DNA from: Ichthyophis bannanicus
Taxonomy: Eukaryota > Chordata > Amphibia > Gymnophiona > Ichthyophiidae
Direction: 5' to 3'
Assembly: GCA_033557465.1 (NCBI GenBank)
Contig: CM066037.1
Span: 207,203,156 to 207,267,155, forward strand
Length of the DNA: 64,000 nucleotides
Position numbers and translations under genes: made by a program. Position 1 is the stretch's first letter; the number at the start of each line of letters is the position of its first letter. Below are positions 10,434 to 20,789 of the stretch, piece after piece. Below the pieces are notes generated by a model. It was not told the DNA's origin. It worked only from the letters and a program-made list of their open reading frames with translations, and made no database searches.

Positions 10434-12182
10434 TTATTTTGATTTTATCCTGTTGCTGTAAAGTGATCCACTGTGTCTGTCCCAGGCCACTTTGAATTCC
10501 ATCACTGTATTTGCCCCCACCACCTCCATCGGGAGGGCATTCCAAGCATCCACCACCCTTTCAGTGAAAAAGTATTTCCTGACATTGCCTTTCAATTTAC
10601 CACCTTGCAGCTTCATGTCATGCCCTCTAGTTTTACAGCTTCCCTGTCTTTGGAAGAGATATGTTTGTTCATTATTTCTCTTTAAGTATTTAAAGGTCTG
10701 AATCATATCTCCCTTAACCCTCCTCTCCTCCAAAGTGTACATATTTAGGTCTTCAAGTCTCTTCTCATAAGGCTTCTGACGCAGGCTCCAAATCATTTTG
10801 GTCGCCTTCCTCTGAACAGTTTCCAGTCTTTTTACATCCTTTGCAAGATATGGTCTCCAAAATTGAACACAGTATTCCAAGTGAGGCCTCACCAGAGACT
10901 TATACAGTGGCATTAGCACCCCTTCCTTTCTGCTGGTAATTCCTCTTCGAATGCAGCCCAACATCCTCCTGGCTTTTGCCACCGCCTTGTCGCACTGTTT
11001 TGCCACCTTGAGATCTACAGAAATAATCACACCGAGGTCTTTCTCCTGCTCCGTGCACACCAACCTCTCGCCCCCTATTGCGTACATTTCCCTTGGATTT
11101 CTGCTACCCAAGTGCATGACACTACACTTCTTCACATTAAATCTTAATTGCCAAGTATTAGACCATTCTTCCAGCTTTTGTAGATCTTTCCTCATGTTAA
11201 TCACTTCCTCGGGGGAGTCCACTCTGTTGCAAATGTTTGTGGCATCTGCAAAAAGACAGACCTTTCCATTCAGTCCTTCAGCAATATCACTCACAAACAC
11301 ATTGAACAGTGCCGGGCCCAGGGCCGAACCCTGAGGCACCCCGCTAATCACCTTCCTTTCATCTGAGTGAGCTCCATTTACCATCACCTTCTGTCTTCTG
11401 TCAGTCAACCAATTTCTGATCTAGTTTACCACCTTGCGACCCATCCTCAAACTACTGAGTTTATTGATAAGCCTCCTATGAGGGACAGTATCAAAGGCTT
11501 TGCTGAAATCCAGGTAGATGACATCCATCGCATGCCCCTGATCCAGTTCTCTGGTCACCCAGTCAAAGAACATAATCTGATTTGTTTGGCAAGATCGTCC
11601 CTCGGTAAAACCATGTTGCCTCGGATCTTGTAACCCGCTGGTTCTGAGAAAGTAAACTATTCGCTCTTTCAGGAGTGCCTCCATTACTTTTCCCGCCACC
11701 GAGGTAAGGCTCACGGACCTGTAGTTTGACACTTCTTCCCTGTCATCACTTTTGTGTAGAGGTATGACATCAGCCATTCTCCAGTCCTGAGGAAGCTCTC
11801 CTGTTTCTAAGGATCTGTTGAAAACATCCTTTAACGGCCCTGCAAGAACCTCTCTGAGCTCTTTCAGTATCCTGGGATGTATCCTATCCGGTCCCATGGC
11901 CTTGTCCACTTTCAGTTTTGCAAGCAGTTCTAACACCTCATCTTCTCTGAATGGTGTGGTATCTACTTCATTCCCATTTTTATATTTGGGAGTCACAGGT
12001 GGTCCTTCTCCAGGATTTTCTTTAGTAAAAACAGAGCAGAGATATTTGTTTAGCAATTTCGCTTTTTTCAATGTCACTTTCCACAAGTCCGTTCCCAGCA
12101 CTTCTGAGTCCTGCAATTCCACCCCTGATCTTCTTCCTTTCCCGAATATACCTGAAGAAAATTTTGTTGCCGCACTTAACAT
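10434..12182 (-). pseudogene. CR1 ORF2 reverse transcriptase and C-terminal domain
   Basis: RNA-directed DNA polymerase part of CR1 ORF2. Minus frame 12182-11421 covers the RT fingers and palm (MGPDRIHPRILKEL, VIPLHKSDD, QHGFTEGRSCQTN, YLDFSKAFDTVPHRRLI). After a stop, frame 11408-10434 gives GVPQGSALGPALFN, then the catalytic box as FADA instead of FADD, the thumb region (KKCSVMHLGSRNP) and the conserved C terminus (VRPHLEYCVQFWRP, KYFFTERVVDAWNALP). Loss of the second catalytic aspartate would by itself abolish polymerase activity. The frame joins the endonuclease segment by a frameshift around 12,060. Confidence 0.92.
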
Positions 12183-13254
12183 CTTTAGCTATCTTTTCCT
12201 TTGCTTTTGATTTTGCTATCCTTATTTCTCTTTTTGTCTCCTTGAGTTTGATCCTGTATTCATTTCTGTATTCCTCTGTTTGCAAGCTTTTGAATTTTGC
12301 GAAAGCTGTTTTTTTTGCCTTTATTTGAGCAGCCACTTCTTTGGAAAACCAAATAGGTTTCCTTCTCCTCTTGTTTTTATTTACTTTTCTTACATATTTA
12401 TCTATTGCCCCTTTTATTGCCCCTTTTAGTTTAGCCCATTGCAAGTCCACTTCCCTTATCCCCTTCCACCCTGTCAGCTCCTCCTTTAGGTACTCGGCCA
12501 TTTTATTGAAGTCAGTGTTTTTGAAATGTAGGACTTTGAGCTTGCTATGATTGGACTGCACCTTTGCTTTTATCTCAAACCACACCATCTGATGATCACT
12601 GTTGCTTACAGGGGCACTCACCCAGACATTCGACACGCTATCACTGTTGGTGAGCACTAAATCCAGCAAAGAGCTTTCCCTGGTTGGTTCTATCACCATT
12701 TGTCTAAGTAACGCATCTTGGATAGTGTCCACAATTTTTTTGCTTCTTTCCAGATTTGCAGAAGGAGTACTCCAATCCACATCAGGTATATTAATGTCAC
12801 CCAATATGATCGCTTCCCCCTTTGTTGCTATCTTGGCAATATCTATTATCAATTTGTTATCTATCTCTTCAATTTGAGTCGGAGGTCTGTAGACTACACC
12901 AGTATGGATGACAGTGCCATCTCCTCTTTCCAACCCGATCCAGAGCGCTTCTTCTTTTCCCCATGCCCCTTGCATTTCAGTAGTTTTGATATTTCTTTTG
13001 ACATACAAGGCTACTCCTCCTCCTTTTCCATTTTCTCTGTCTCTTCTGAATAGATTATAGCCATGTATGGCTATATCCCAATCATGCGATTCATTAAACC
13101 TTGCTTCTGTAATGGCCACAATGTCCAAGACCTTTTCCACCATTAGGGCTTCCAGGTCCGGAAATGTGTTGGCTAAGCTTCGAGCATTTATGCTCTTTGC
13201 TTTCCAGCATTTAACTGGCTTGTGTGTATTTTGCATCAATTTTGTTCTACCCAC
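12022..13254 (-). pseudogene. CR1 ORF2 endonuclease domain and basic linker, uninterrupted frame
   Basis: A 410-codon open stretch encoding the apurinic-like endonuclease. Visible blocks: INARSLANTFPDLEALM (N-terminal Asn), VAITEARF (the catalytic Glu), GGGVALYVKRNI, GVVYRPP, GDINIPDVDW (catalytic Asp/Asn), VIEPTRESSLLDLVLTN and SNSDHQMVWFEI (catalytic Asp-His). A Lys/Arg-rich linker follows (KVNKNKRRRKPIWFSKEV). All catalytic residues expected for this family are present, so this half may be intact. The last codons run out of frame into the RT. Confidence 0.92.
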
Positions 13255-13255
13255 T

Positions 13256-13835
13256 TTATTTATTTATATATATATTTATTTATTTATTTAACGTCTCTTC
13301 TATACCGCACTATTCACATCAGTGCAGTGTACATTAAACAGAACCTTATACAATGCAGTTGGGGCTGCATTGTATTTACAATAAACAGGAACTATAACTT
13401 GGACCTAACAGGGATAACTTTATACAAATTATTTACACTAATAAATGTACTGTACACCCTGAAATCTTATCAACCAGCATTCCCCCCTTGACCTTCCACA
13501 ACATGGCTTTATGCCTCATCATGGTGTGGAGACGCTTTTAACAACCCTAATGGACAGACTTATACATGGCATCCAGAAGCCAAAGCAAGATTTTATACTC
13601 TTGTTTCTAGACATAAAATCTGGCATTTGATTCAGTCCCCCACAATGCACTACTCCGCCATCTAGAAGACACAGAAATATACCACACAACACTGAGATGG
13701 TTTACATCCTACTTAACTGAATACAAGTTAAGATCTGCAGAAACCACCTCAAGCCCTTTTCAGCTTAAACAAGGCATACCCACTAAGATCCTCACTATTG
13801 GCTCTCCTCTTCAACATCTTCATACAATCTAGATG
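13256..13835. mobile_element. L2 LINE insertion with inverted 5' half
   Basis: 13,256-13,490 is an L2 3' tail in minus orientation (AGTGCAGTGTACAT on the plus strand, with ATTT repeats at the low edge). 13,495-13,835 is L2 RT sequence in plus orientation (HHGVETLLTTLMD, FILLFLDIKS, then decayed GIPT and FNIF blocks). The two halves face each other, the geometry produced by twin priming during LINE integration. The insertion sits between ORF1 and ORF2 of the surrounding CR1. Confidence 0.7.
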
Positions 13836-14645
13836 CTCAATAATACACTTCTTCCCAGTTGTTTTTGATGTGTGGTTTAAATGTTTGGTTGTTTCTAATG
13901 TTATTCTGCTTTTGCAGGGGGTGACGTCCAGAACTTGACCTTCCCCATCCGTCACTCCCTTTTTCTAGTTTAAATGCATATCGTCATACTGCCTGAATCT
14001 TTTCCCTGCGACAGAGAGATGTAGTCCATCAGCACAGTATAGTCTCTTGTTGGTCCATCTGTTTCCCCAGTCGCCGATAAATCTGAATCCTTCTCATTTG
14101 CACCAGGTCTGGAGCCATGTATTAAAGCTGTTAATGCAATTTAGCCTATTTGTCCTCTTACCTAGAACAGTTAGAACTTCTGAGAATGCAACAGTGTTAA
14201 CAATGGGCTTGAGTTTTTTTTCCCAGAGATTGGAAGTCCTTTTGAACTGTAGAGGCACTGTTTCTAGCCAGATCATTTGTACCCAAGTGGATGACAACAT
14301 CAAGTTTGGAGTGTTTGCTTTCTGCGCTAAGTACGTCAACAATTTGGTTTGTATTCCTGCCGGCTGAAGAGCCTGGGTGGCATTTGACTATCATCTCTCC
14401 TTTGAACTGTGTTCCCCAGTTGGTGCTTCTGATGATGGAATCTCCAAGTAGTAGTAGTAGTTTTCTGTTTGGTGAGGTTTTCTTCATATTTGGTGCTTTA
14501 GCTGGAGATTGGGCATTGACTGACTCATTTAAGGGCCCTTCAGTTTCTTTGGATTGGGCATCCTCATTAGCCAAGGCAGAGAAGGTATTATGCAGGGATA
14601 TCTCTTGACGTATAGGATGTCTCTGTGTTACAGGTATATATAGAA
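13836..14645 (-). pseudogene. CR1 ORF1 with SGNH (GDSL-like) esterase domain
   Basis: Accessory ORF1 of the CR1 element. Minus frame around 14,475-14,200 reads KLLLLLGDSIIRST (block I with the Ser), NQIVDVLSAESKHSKLDVV and VIHLGTNDLARN (the G.ND block). The 14,342-14,094 frame gives VLGKRTNRLNCINSFNTWLQ, and beyond it comes ADGLHLSVAGKRF, the D..H block. All signature residues of the SGNH fold are visible, although a frameshift near 14,200 and one or two stops break the frame. The Thr-rich tail (TTKHLNHTSKTTGKKC) then leads towards ORF2. A hAT MITE truncates the upstream side at 14,646. Confidence 0.82.
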
Positions 14646-14841
14646 CAGAAGTTCTCAACCCATTCCTCGGGATACACCTAGCCAGTCAGGTGTTCAGGAT
14701 AACCACAATGAATATGAACAAGACAGATTTGCATTGACTGCCTCCATTGTATACAAATCTCTGTCTTGGACATATTCATTGTGGTTATCCTGAAAACCTG
14801 ACTGGCTAGGTGTATCCCGGGGACTGGGTTGAGAACCTCTG
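14646..14841. mobile_element. hAT-type palindromic MITE with 8-bp duplications
   Basis: Terminal inverted repeats CAGAAGTTCTCAACCC and GGGTTGAGAACCTCTG bound a 196-bp element whose arms pair almost end to end (GGATAACCACAATGAATATG against CATATTCATTGTGGTTATCC). ATATAGAA at 14,638-14,645 and GTATAGAA at 14,842-14,849 match at seven of eight positions, the 8-bp duplication expected of hAT transposition. No coding capacity. A related half-copy lies at 54,340-54,437 and a diverged one near 18,330-18,480. Confidence 0.92.
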
Positions 14842-14849
14842 GTATAGAA

Positions 14850-15180
14850 GGAAAAGAAAGGGGCTATGGGAGGATGTGGCTATGAGAGAAAGCAGCTGGG
14901 AAGGGGGTCATCTGGAAAGAAATGAAGGAGGAAGAGAAGCCTGGAAAGCCTGTGTGTGTAGAAAGAGAAGAGAGAGAAAACCTAGCATGTGTCTGTAAAG
15001 TCAAGTAGGTGAAAAACACATTTGTTTGCCATACAATAATAAACTAGTTATGGAATGTCATTTTTCATTCTGCATGAGAGAAGAAAAGAACGATCAGTCT
15101 TCATCTCACACAGAAATATACAGCTTTCTGGGAGGGGATAACCATGGAGCTTACTCAGATTGGCATCAGGTAAAGACCTG
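14850..15180. other. No recognisable feature
   Basis: Purine-rich at the left (14,850-15,000). No convincing coding frame or repeat boundary. Confidence 0.5.
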
Positions 15181-15188
15181 ACCACACC

Positions 15189-15219
15189 TGCTGCTGCTGC
15201 TGTTGCTGCTGCAGCAGCT
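15189..15219. repeat. Short CTG/CAG trinucleotide repeat
   Basis: Imperfect run of CTG units turning into GCAGCAGCAG on the right, so it can also fold on itself. Simple repeat. Confidence 0.9.
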
Positions 15220-15469
15220 ACCAATAAGGGGCTAAGTGAAAAAGATTTGACTCGCCAGCAAGGCAAGTAGTCAGGGAAAAACAACAATTGGCTCATTCAC
15301 AAGAATCAGTCACAGTACAGAATTCAGTGCATCCAAGAACTACATATTACCATTACACCAAATGAAGACCTGATTCTGGCTCTTTCATATCTGACAGATA
15401 AAGTGACTGAGATGGAATCTGAGAGAACTGGTGAACACTGTATAGGGTTATCGGAAGGAGGTTACTAGT

Positions 15470-15785
15470 TGTCCAAACTATTTTGCTGTCTTCTCTCCTT
15501 CTTCCTTGTCTTCATTCTCATTATCCCCTTTCCACTTTATCTTTCTACTCCTCTTTCATTTTCTCTCCCTTACTCCTCGCCTTTCCTTCCTCCATTCCAT
15601 TCTCTGTTTAATTCCATCTGTCACTCTTCCTTTTTCCTCTTCCCCTTTCTTTGTTCCCCTCTCTCATCTTTTCCTTCTTATTTATCATCTTTTCTCCTCC
15701 TCTCTTTATTTTTTATTTTCTTCTCCATTTCTGTCCCCTTATCCTCTTTCCTATCTTCCCTCTCTTTCTTTTCCTCCTTCTTCAC
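15470..15785. repeat. Polypyrimidine (CT-rich) tract
   Basis: Over 300 bases almost entirely C and T on the plus strand. The long open frames it carries (Ser/Phe/Leu-rich) follow from base composition and are not genes. Confidence 0.9.
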
Positions 15786-16740
15786 CGGCATAGGAATTGC
15801 ATCCTGACTGGTTGCAGACAGCCTGGGTTTCTACCAGATCTTTCTCTATAGATGCCAATTAGAAGATTAGCACCTTTTCTCTCTCCCTCCCACCCTTTGC
15901 TATTAAATAGTCACACAAAAGCTGTGCTGACAAATTGCTCTCTCCACAGTGTTCAAGAAAGACAGACAATAGATCATCATCATTTACTGTACTCAAATCC
16001 TATTAATCGCAGATTAATGAGAACATGTCTCGTGGGGGAGAATGAGCAGGCTGAGTCCGTTGGCCTGTTAACCGTGTAACATCTGCTCTGCCATATACCT
16101 CCAGTGTCATGTCATCTCTTATCACAATGGAATAATGTTTGCTTGAGAGGGTGAAAAGATTAAGAGAATGGAACAGCTCTGCAGAGCCCTCTCTTGAACA
16201 ATTAGGCCCAGAATTAGAGGCAATGCCAGTTGAGTTAAATGGCTGCAGTCTTCCCTTTTCCAATGTTACCTGGAATTATTTACTTACAGAAAGCAAAGAG
16301 AAACATCTTGCCATTTTTCCTGGTAATGCTATGACAAACAGTATCCAGACACCAGAACTGACAGACTTGCTTTCAATAGACATTGTCTGCAGATTACAGA
16401 CAAGGAACTATATTAATGCTCCACTCTAAATTAAAGGGCCCAGTTCATGTGTCATCTGTTTGGAGAGACTCCCCAAGAACAGAAAGAACGCTTGTTTGGG
16501 CAATGTGGACGTTTTTTCTTATTTTCTTTTTTTGAAAAACTCATATCCTGCTTTTTGCCTTTGTTCCTTTTTACTTTGTTTCCTTTCACGAGCCTCTGTT
16601 CTTATCCCAGTCCCAGGTGGCTCTCACTGTTAGCTAGGGTAACCCCTAGCAGCGCCTTTGCTATTATGTTCCTAACAATTTCTTGCTATAGAAATCCCTT
16701 TTATAATGTACCTTGATTGCAATAAACTGAAGTCCTGTGC
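15786..16740. other. No recognisable feature
   Basis: Several short open frames in both directions, none recognisable. An AT-rich stretch without LINE or transposon motifs. May include single-copy sequence. Confidence 0.4.
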
Positions 16741-16744
16741 CTCT

Positions 16745-16839
16745 CCACACACACACATGAATGCATATATGCCTACCTACCCCCTATAGATACACACATA
16801 CCACCACATGTAAATATATATACACCCAGTCACAAATAA

Positions 16840-16911
<72 letters not shown>

Positions 16912-16992
16912 CCATACACACACAAATAAATGTACGTATGTGTGTGTGTGTGTATATAAATATATGTATAGCCCTCACACACACATATGTAT
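16745..16992. repeat. Compound AC / TA / GT microsatellite
   Basis: Consists of AC-rich runs near 16,747 and 16,793, a (TA)n run at 16,841-16,911 with a few interruptions, and GT repeats around 16,936-16,955. The central part is strongly self-complementary. Confidence 0.95.
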
Positions 16993-17189
16993 GTTCCCAC
17001 ATCCACTTCTACAATCACATACGTACATTCTGTCTTCAGTCCTATTAGCTCCCCCTTTTCTGTATTATAAGCAAGGAGCAGTGTCGTAGCAATGCTGCAC
17101 CATTTTTTAGATTCAATATCCTAATTGCCAGGTAGCATAGTAACAATTACATAGCATAAGCTCCATTTTTTAGAGCATTGTTTGATACA

Positions 17190-17400
17190 GTGCAAAGAAA
17201 CTAGACAATCTAATCCATGTCCTGAGGAGCTTATAACGTAATTAATGTCATTTTTATGATTCGCCTCTGATTGCAGTAGAGTTAAGGAAAAAGGAAGTCT
17301 AGTAGCCTCTGCAAGGCTACACACTAGGTGGTAAAACTGGGATTAGAATCGACAATGAAGTTTCCAAGGCTCTAGTCTGTACTCCCTGTTTTCCAGTCAA
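17190..17400 (+). repeat. MIR/CORE-SINE-like fragment (tentative)
   Basis: The order of short motifs resembles the 3' half of MIR-type SINEs: GAGGAGCTTATAA, GCAAGGCTACACACTAGGTG, AACTGGGATTAGAATC, then CTCTAGTCTGTACTCC. The resemblance is by eye to remembered family features and the copy is diverged. Confidence 0.35.
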
Positions 17401-17619
17401 CAGGGGCAACAGAATACCTTTGGTTTGTTTGACCTCCCCCACCCTCCCACCTCCCCAAACAAAATCTGTCCTCATCCTCCAAGAATCCTAGTTGTTAATG
17501 CTGTCTAGGCAAAAGGTTTATCGGGCCAAGGCTCCTGTGGCCCACCCTATTCTGTGGCCTATGACATTTTATTAATGTAATGTAATATTTTCATTTGATA
17601 TGCCACGCCTCCCAAGCAT

Positions 17620-18130
17620 TACAACTATTACTACTATTACTACTACTGAGCATTTATAGCGTTACAAGATGTACGCAGCGCTGCACAGACATTAAGAGGT
17701 AGTCCCTGCTCATCAGAGCTTACAATCTAGTCAAGACAGGCAACACAGTAGGTGTAGACAGGGATACATCTAGGGTGAATGGTAAGGAAACATGAGGGAG
17801 ATCAGGTGAGTCAAGATCCGAAGGCGGCAGCGAAAAGGTGATTTTTCAGCTTGGATTTGAAAAGGATCAGAGAAGGTGTCTGACGTACAGACTCAGGTAG
17901 TTTGTTCCAGGCATAAGGAGCAGCAAGGTCAAAGGAGCGAAGTTTGCAGTTAGCAATAGAAGAGAAGGGCACAGATAGAAGCGATTTGCCAGAAGAATGA
18001 AGTTCCTGAGGAGGGGTGTAGGGAGAGATAACAAAGAGGAAAGGTAGTGAGGAGCTGCAGAGTGAAAGCACTTATAGGTCAGCAGGAGAAGTTTGAACTA
18101 GATGTGGAAATGGATAGGGAGTCACTTTAT
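17620..18130 (-). mobile_element. L2-type LINE 3' end with TAG-repeat tail
   Basis: The minus frame 18071-17811 is the C terminus of an L2-like ORF2: SLLSVPFSSIANCKLRSFDL, AAPYAWNKLPESVRQTPSL and FKSKLKNHLF. The 3' UTR follows (plus strand TCATCAGAGCTTACAATCTA) and the element ends in a trinucleotide tail (TACTACTATTAC on the plus strand). Close relatives lie at 41,715-42,235 and, shorter, at 39,033-39,145. Different tail from the AAATAAA-tailed L2 group, so a second L2 lineage. Confidence 0.85.
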
Positions 18131-18142
18131 TGACTCCCTATC
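18113..18142. repeat. Perfect 13-bp hairpin at the L2 5' edge
   Basis: GGATAGGGAGTCA and TGACTCCCTATCC are separated by six bases. The motif corresponds to the L2 codons for L-P-I near the conserved HWLPI segment, once in minus orientation and once in plus, as if the element's upstream piece was inverted. Confidence 0.75.
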
Positions 18143-18649
18143 CGTTTCAACATACAGCATTAACACCTAGCTTTGAACTCCAGTCTTTGAGGACTGGAAT
18201 CAGTCTGTTTTTTCAGTATAACCAAATAATGAAAAATAGCCTTGTTCTTAGATTATATATATACTTGTATTCATTGTGGATATGCTGACAACCAAATATC
18301 TTTGATACCTTTGCTGGGAACCCCTGCACTAGACTAGTGATTCCCAATCTGATCTTGAAGCTAGACACATGAATGCTGTATGTTTGCATGCACTGGTATA
18401 TGAAACATAAATCTCATCCATATTCATTGTGGATGTCCTGACAACCAGACCTACTGGGTTTATTTCCAGAACTGAGCTGGGGCCATTTCTCCTATCTTTT
18501 CTTTCTAATTATCTAAGATCTCCTCCCAACGAAAGTAAAAGCAGCACTAAGCAGTTCTGGCTGAGAAAGTTGCCCTCCACTCAAGAATCACTGCCAAAGT
18601 GGCTCTCAGACCAGTCCCTATACGTTGTGACAAGATAGTGTGAGGGTTC

Positions 18650-18810
18650 CTAAGCAGCACAAGGAGCAGAATGCTAAGCTCACCCTAGTGGCACAACACA
18701 GCACAGCAGGCCACTGAAAGTTTTAAGAAGCAGAAAACAGTACATCACAGCGTTGTTTGTTTGTTTTTCTGTGTATGAAAGGGCCTAAAAGACTGACACC
18801 ACTGATATAA
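18650..18810 (+). repeat. SINE-like unit, body copy 2
   Basis: Matches the body at about 3,000-3,150 (AGTGGCACAA, AAGCAGAAAACA.TA.ATCA, T/G-rich run, TATGAAAGG.CCTAAAAGAC, TGACACCACT). The tRNA-like head present at 2,812 was not found here. Confidence 0.6.
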
Positions 18811-18964
18811 ACAAATGTAATATGTTACTTTTGCAATGTAATATAATTCTTGTATTCCATTCATTCACCATTCTGTAATATAATTTTGTATGTAATGTCT
18901 TTCTGACTCCCTTTGTTGTATGCCTGCATCCTGGAAGGAAACTACGTGGCTAGTAATACGTAGC

Positions 18965-19654
18965 CTGTCACAGGTGTTCTTGTTGTTAAGTGCCGTCGAG
19001 TCGGAGTCGATTCATGGCGACCCTCTGGATAGCTATCCTAAATTGTGTTCGGTCTTGAGTCAGGCGGCTCATTGTTGACAGACTGGTACCCGTAGCTGCT
19101 GTTATTGTATCGATCCATCTCATTGCTGGCCTTCCTCTTTTGCGTTGACCTTGTACCTTGCCAAGCATGATGTCTTTCTCTAATGATCTCTCTCTTCGCA
19201 TGATGTGTCCAAAGTATGAAAGTCAAAGTCTTGTCATCTGAGCTTCTAAAGAAAGCTTAGGTTTGATCTCCTCTAGTACCGACTGGTTTGTTCTTTGGGC
19301 AGTCCATGGTATATACAGTATTCGTCACCAGCACCATAATTCAAAGGCATCAATTTTCTTCCTGTCTATCTTTTTCACTGTCCAGCTTTCACATCCATAT
19401 GATGTTACTGAAAATACCATGGCTTGAACAAGTTGAATCTTTGTATGGAGAGAGACATCTCTGCTCTTGAGAATCTTATCTAGGTCTTTCATAGCCATTC
19501 TGCCAAGAGCAATGCGTCATCTGATTTCTTGATTGCTTGTTGCTTCTTTATTGATAGTTGAACCAAGTAGGTTAATGTTGTTCACGATTTCAATTTCTTC
19601 TCCTTCAATGATGAACCTGTTGATTATGCCAGTTGTCATGATCTTTGTCTTCTT
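18965..19654 (-). mobile_element. RTE/BovB-like LINE, 3' part
   Basis: Minus-strand frames give the C terminus of an RTE-type ORF2: INRFIIEGEEIEIVNN with LLGSTINKEATSN, then KIQLVQAMVFSVTSYGCESW, KKIDAFELWCW, SYFGHIMRRERSLEKDIML and GKVQGQRKRGRPAMRWID. The order and the GKV.G.RKRGRP.MRW motif are characteristic of this clade. Several stops. The low-coordinate end is the element's 3' end (TGCCGTCGAGTCGGAGTCGA), and the 5' side is cut off by an L2 tail at 19,655. Confidence 0.82.
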
Positions 19655-20060
19655 TACATTTATTTATTTATATTTTCTTTTATACTGCGCTATTCAACAT
19701 CAGTGCGGTTTACATGAAACATAAAAATATACACGTTGCATATACTGAACTGTGCTTACAAGAAACAGGTAATAAAACTTGGATAAATTGGCGTAACTAT
19801 TCACATCTGATTTTCATGGAAGTCGTATCACACTAGTCATGCTCATGGGTGTCTTGTAGGGTCAGATTTGATCGTACGACCTAGTCTAGGCTGTGGACGA
19901 AACTACTGTATCCTCTTCTACCTGGTAGTACATGAGGAATAGGTAGTGTTTTACTGCCTTCCTAAACTGGGCCAGGTCAGGGATTGCACGTATGCTGGGT
20001 GGCAGAGAATTCCAGCATCTAGGTGCACATAGTCCAGTCCTAGCCCCACATATGCTCTTT
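19655..20060 (-). mobile_element. L2 LINE 3' end
   Basis: Minus strand from about 20,060: GLCAPRCWNSLPPSIRAIPD, then FRKAVKHYLFLMYY, the conserved L2 C-terminal segment, followed by the 3' UTR and tail (plus strand TTATTTATTTATATTTTC at 19,660, with AGTGCGGTTTACATG). Same group as 52.7-53.9 kb. The upstream side runs directly into the minisatellite. Confidence 0.85.
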
Positions 20061-20755
20061 TCCAGTTCCATTCCAGCCCCCCCATCAGCCAATTTCCACT
20101 CCAAGCTCCCCCATCAGCCAATTTCCAATCCTAGCCCCCTCGTCAGCCCACTTCCAGTCCTATTCCAGCCCCCATCAGCCCATTTCCAGTTCTATTCCAG
20201 CTCTTCATCAGCCCATTTCCAGTGCTAGCCCTCCCATCACAGCCCATATCCAGTCCTAGTCCCCCCCAATCACAGCCCATTTCCAGTCCAAGTCTCCCCA
20301 TCACAGCCTCTGTCCAGTCCTAGCCCCCCACCATCACAGCCTATTTCCAGTCCTAGGCCCCCCCACATCACAGCCCATTTGCAGTCCTAGCCCCCTCCCC
20401 ACCATCACAGCCCATTTCCAGTCCTAGCCCCCCTAATCACAGCCTATTTCCAGTCCAAGTTCCCCCTCCCCCCACCATAGCCCAATTCCAGTCCAGGCCC
20501 CCCCATAGCCCAATTCCAGTCCAGGTTCCCCCCCCCATAGCCTATTTCCAGTCTAGGTTCCCCCTCCCCATAGCCCGATTCCAATCCAAGTTCCCCCTCC
20601 CTCCACCATAGCTCAATTCCAGTCCAGGTCTCCCCCATAGCCCAATTCCAGTCCAGGCCCCCCCATAGCCTATTTCCAGTCCAGGCCCCCCCCCCCATAG
20701 CCCATTTCCAGTCCAGGTCCCCACCCCCCAATCACAGCCCATCCAGTCCTTTGGC
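20060..20755. repeat. Long C-rich minisatellite
   Basis: About twenty degenerate copies of a unit of roughly 30-35 bp of the form CCCATTTCCAGTCC..GCCCCCC.ATCACAG. The minus strand gives Trp/Gly-rich open frames purely from the repeat. It begins at the L2 coding edge and ends near the next repeat. Confidence 0.9.
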
Positions 20756-20789
20756 CTCCCCTCCTCTCCCCCTCCCCCCGACCAGCCCT

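Larger units (their letters stand above)
10105..14645 (-). mobile_element. Near full-length CR1 LINE (group B)
   Basis: From 14,645 down: ORF1 with SGNH esterase (14,645-13,836), an L2 insertion (13,835-13,256), ORF2 endonuclease (13,254-12,022), reverse transcriptase and C-terminal domain (12,182-10,434), then a 3' UTR ending near 10,105. The 3' UTR motif (on the plus strand 'CATAGTA...GACAGATAAAGACCAGTATGG') recurs at 51.75 and 57.6 kb, defining the group. Damage is light: one frameshift near 12,060, one in-frame stop near 11,420 and a changed catalytic box. This is one of the best-preserved elements in the window. Confidence 0.92.

Noticed and set aside
15469..15851. Overlapping open frames rich in Ser, Phe and Leu
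   Set aside because: They are translations of a polypyrimidine tract in several frames, with no conserved motif.
16761..17048. Open frames rich in Tyr, Ile, His and Thr
   Set aside because: They are translations of TA and AC/GT microsatellites.
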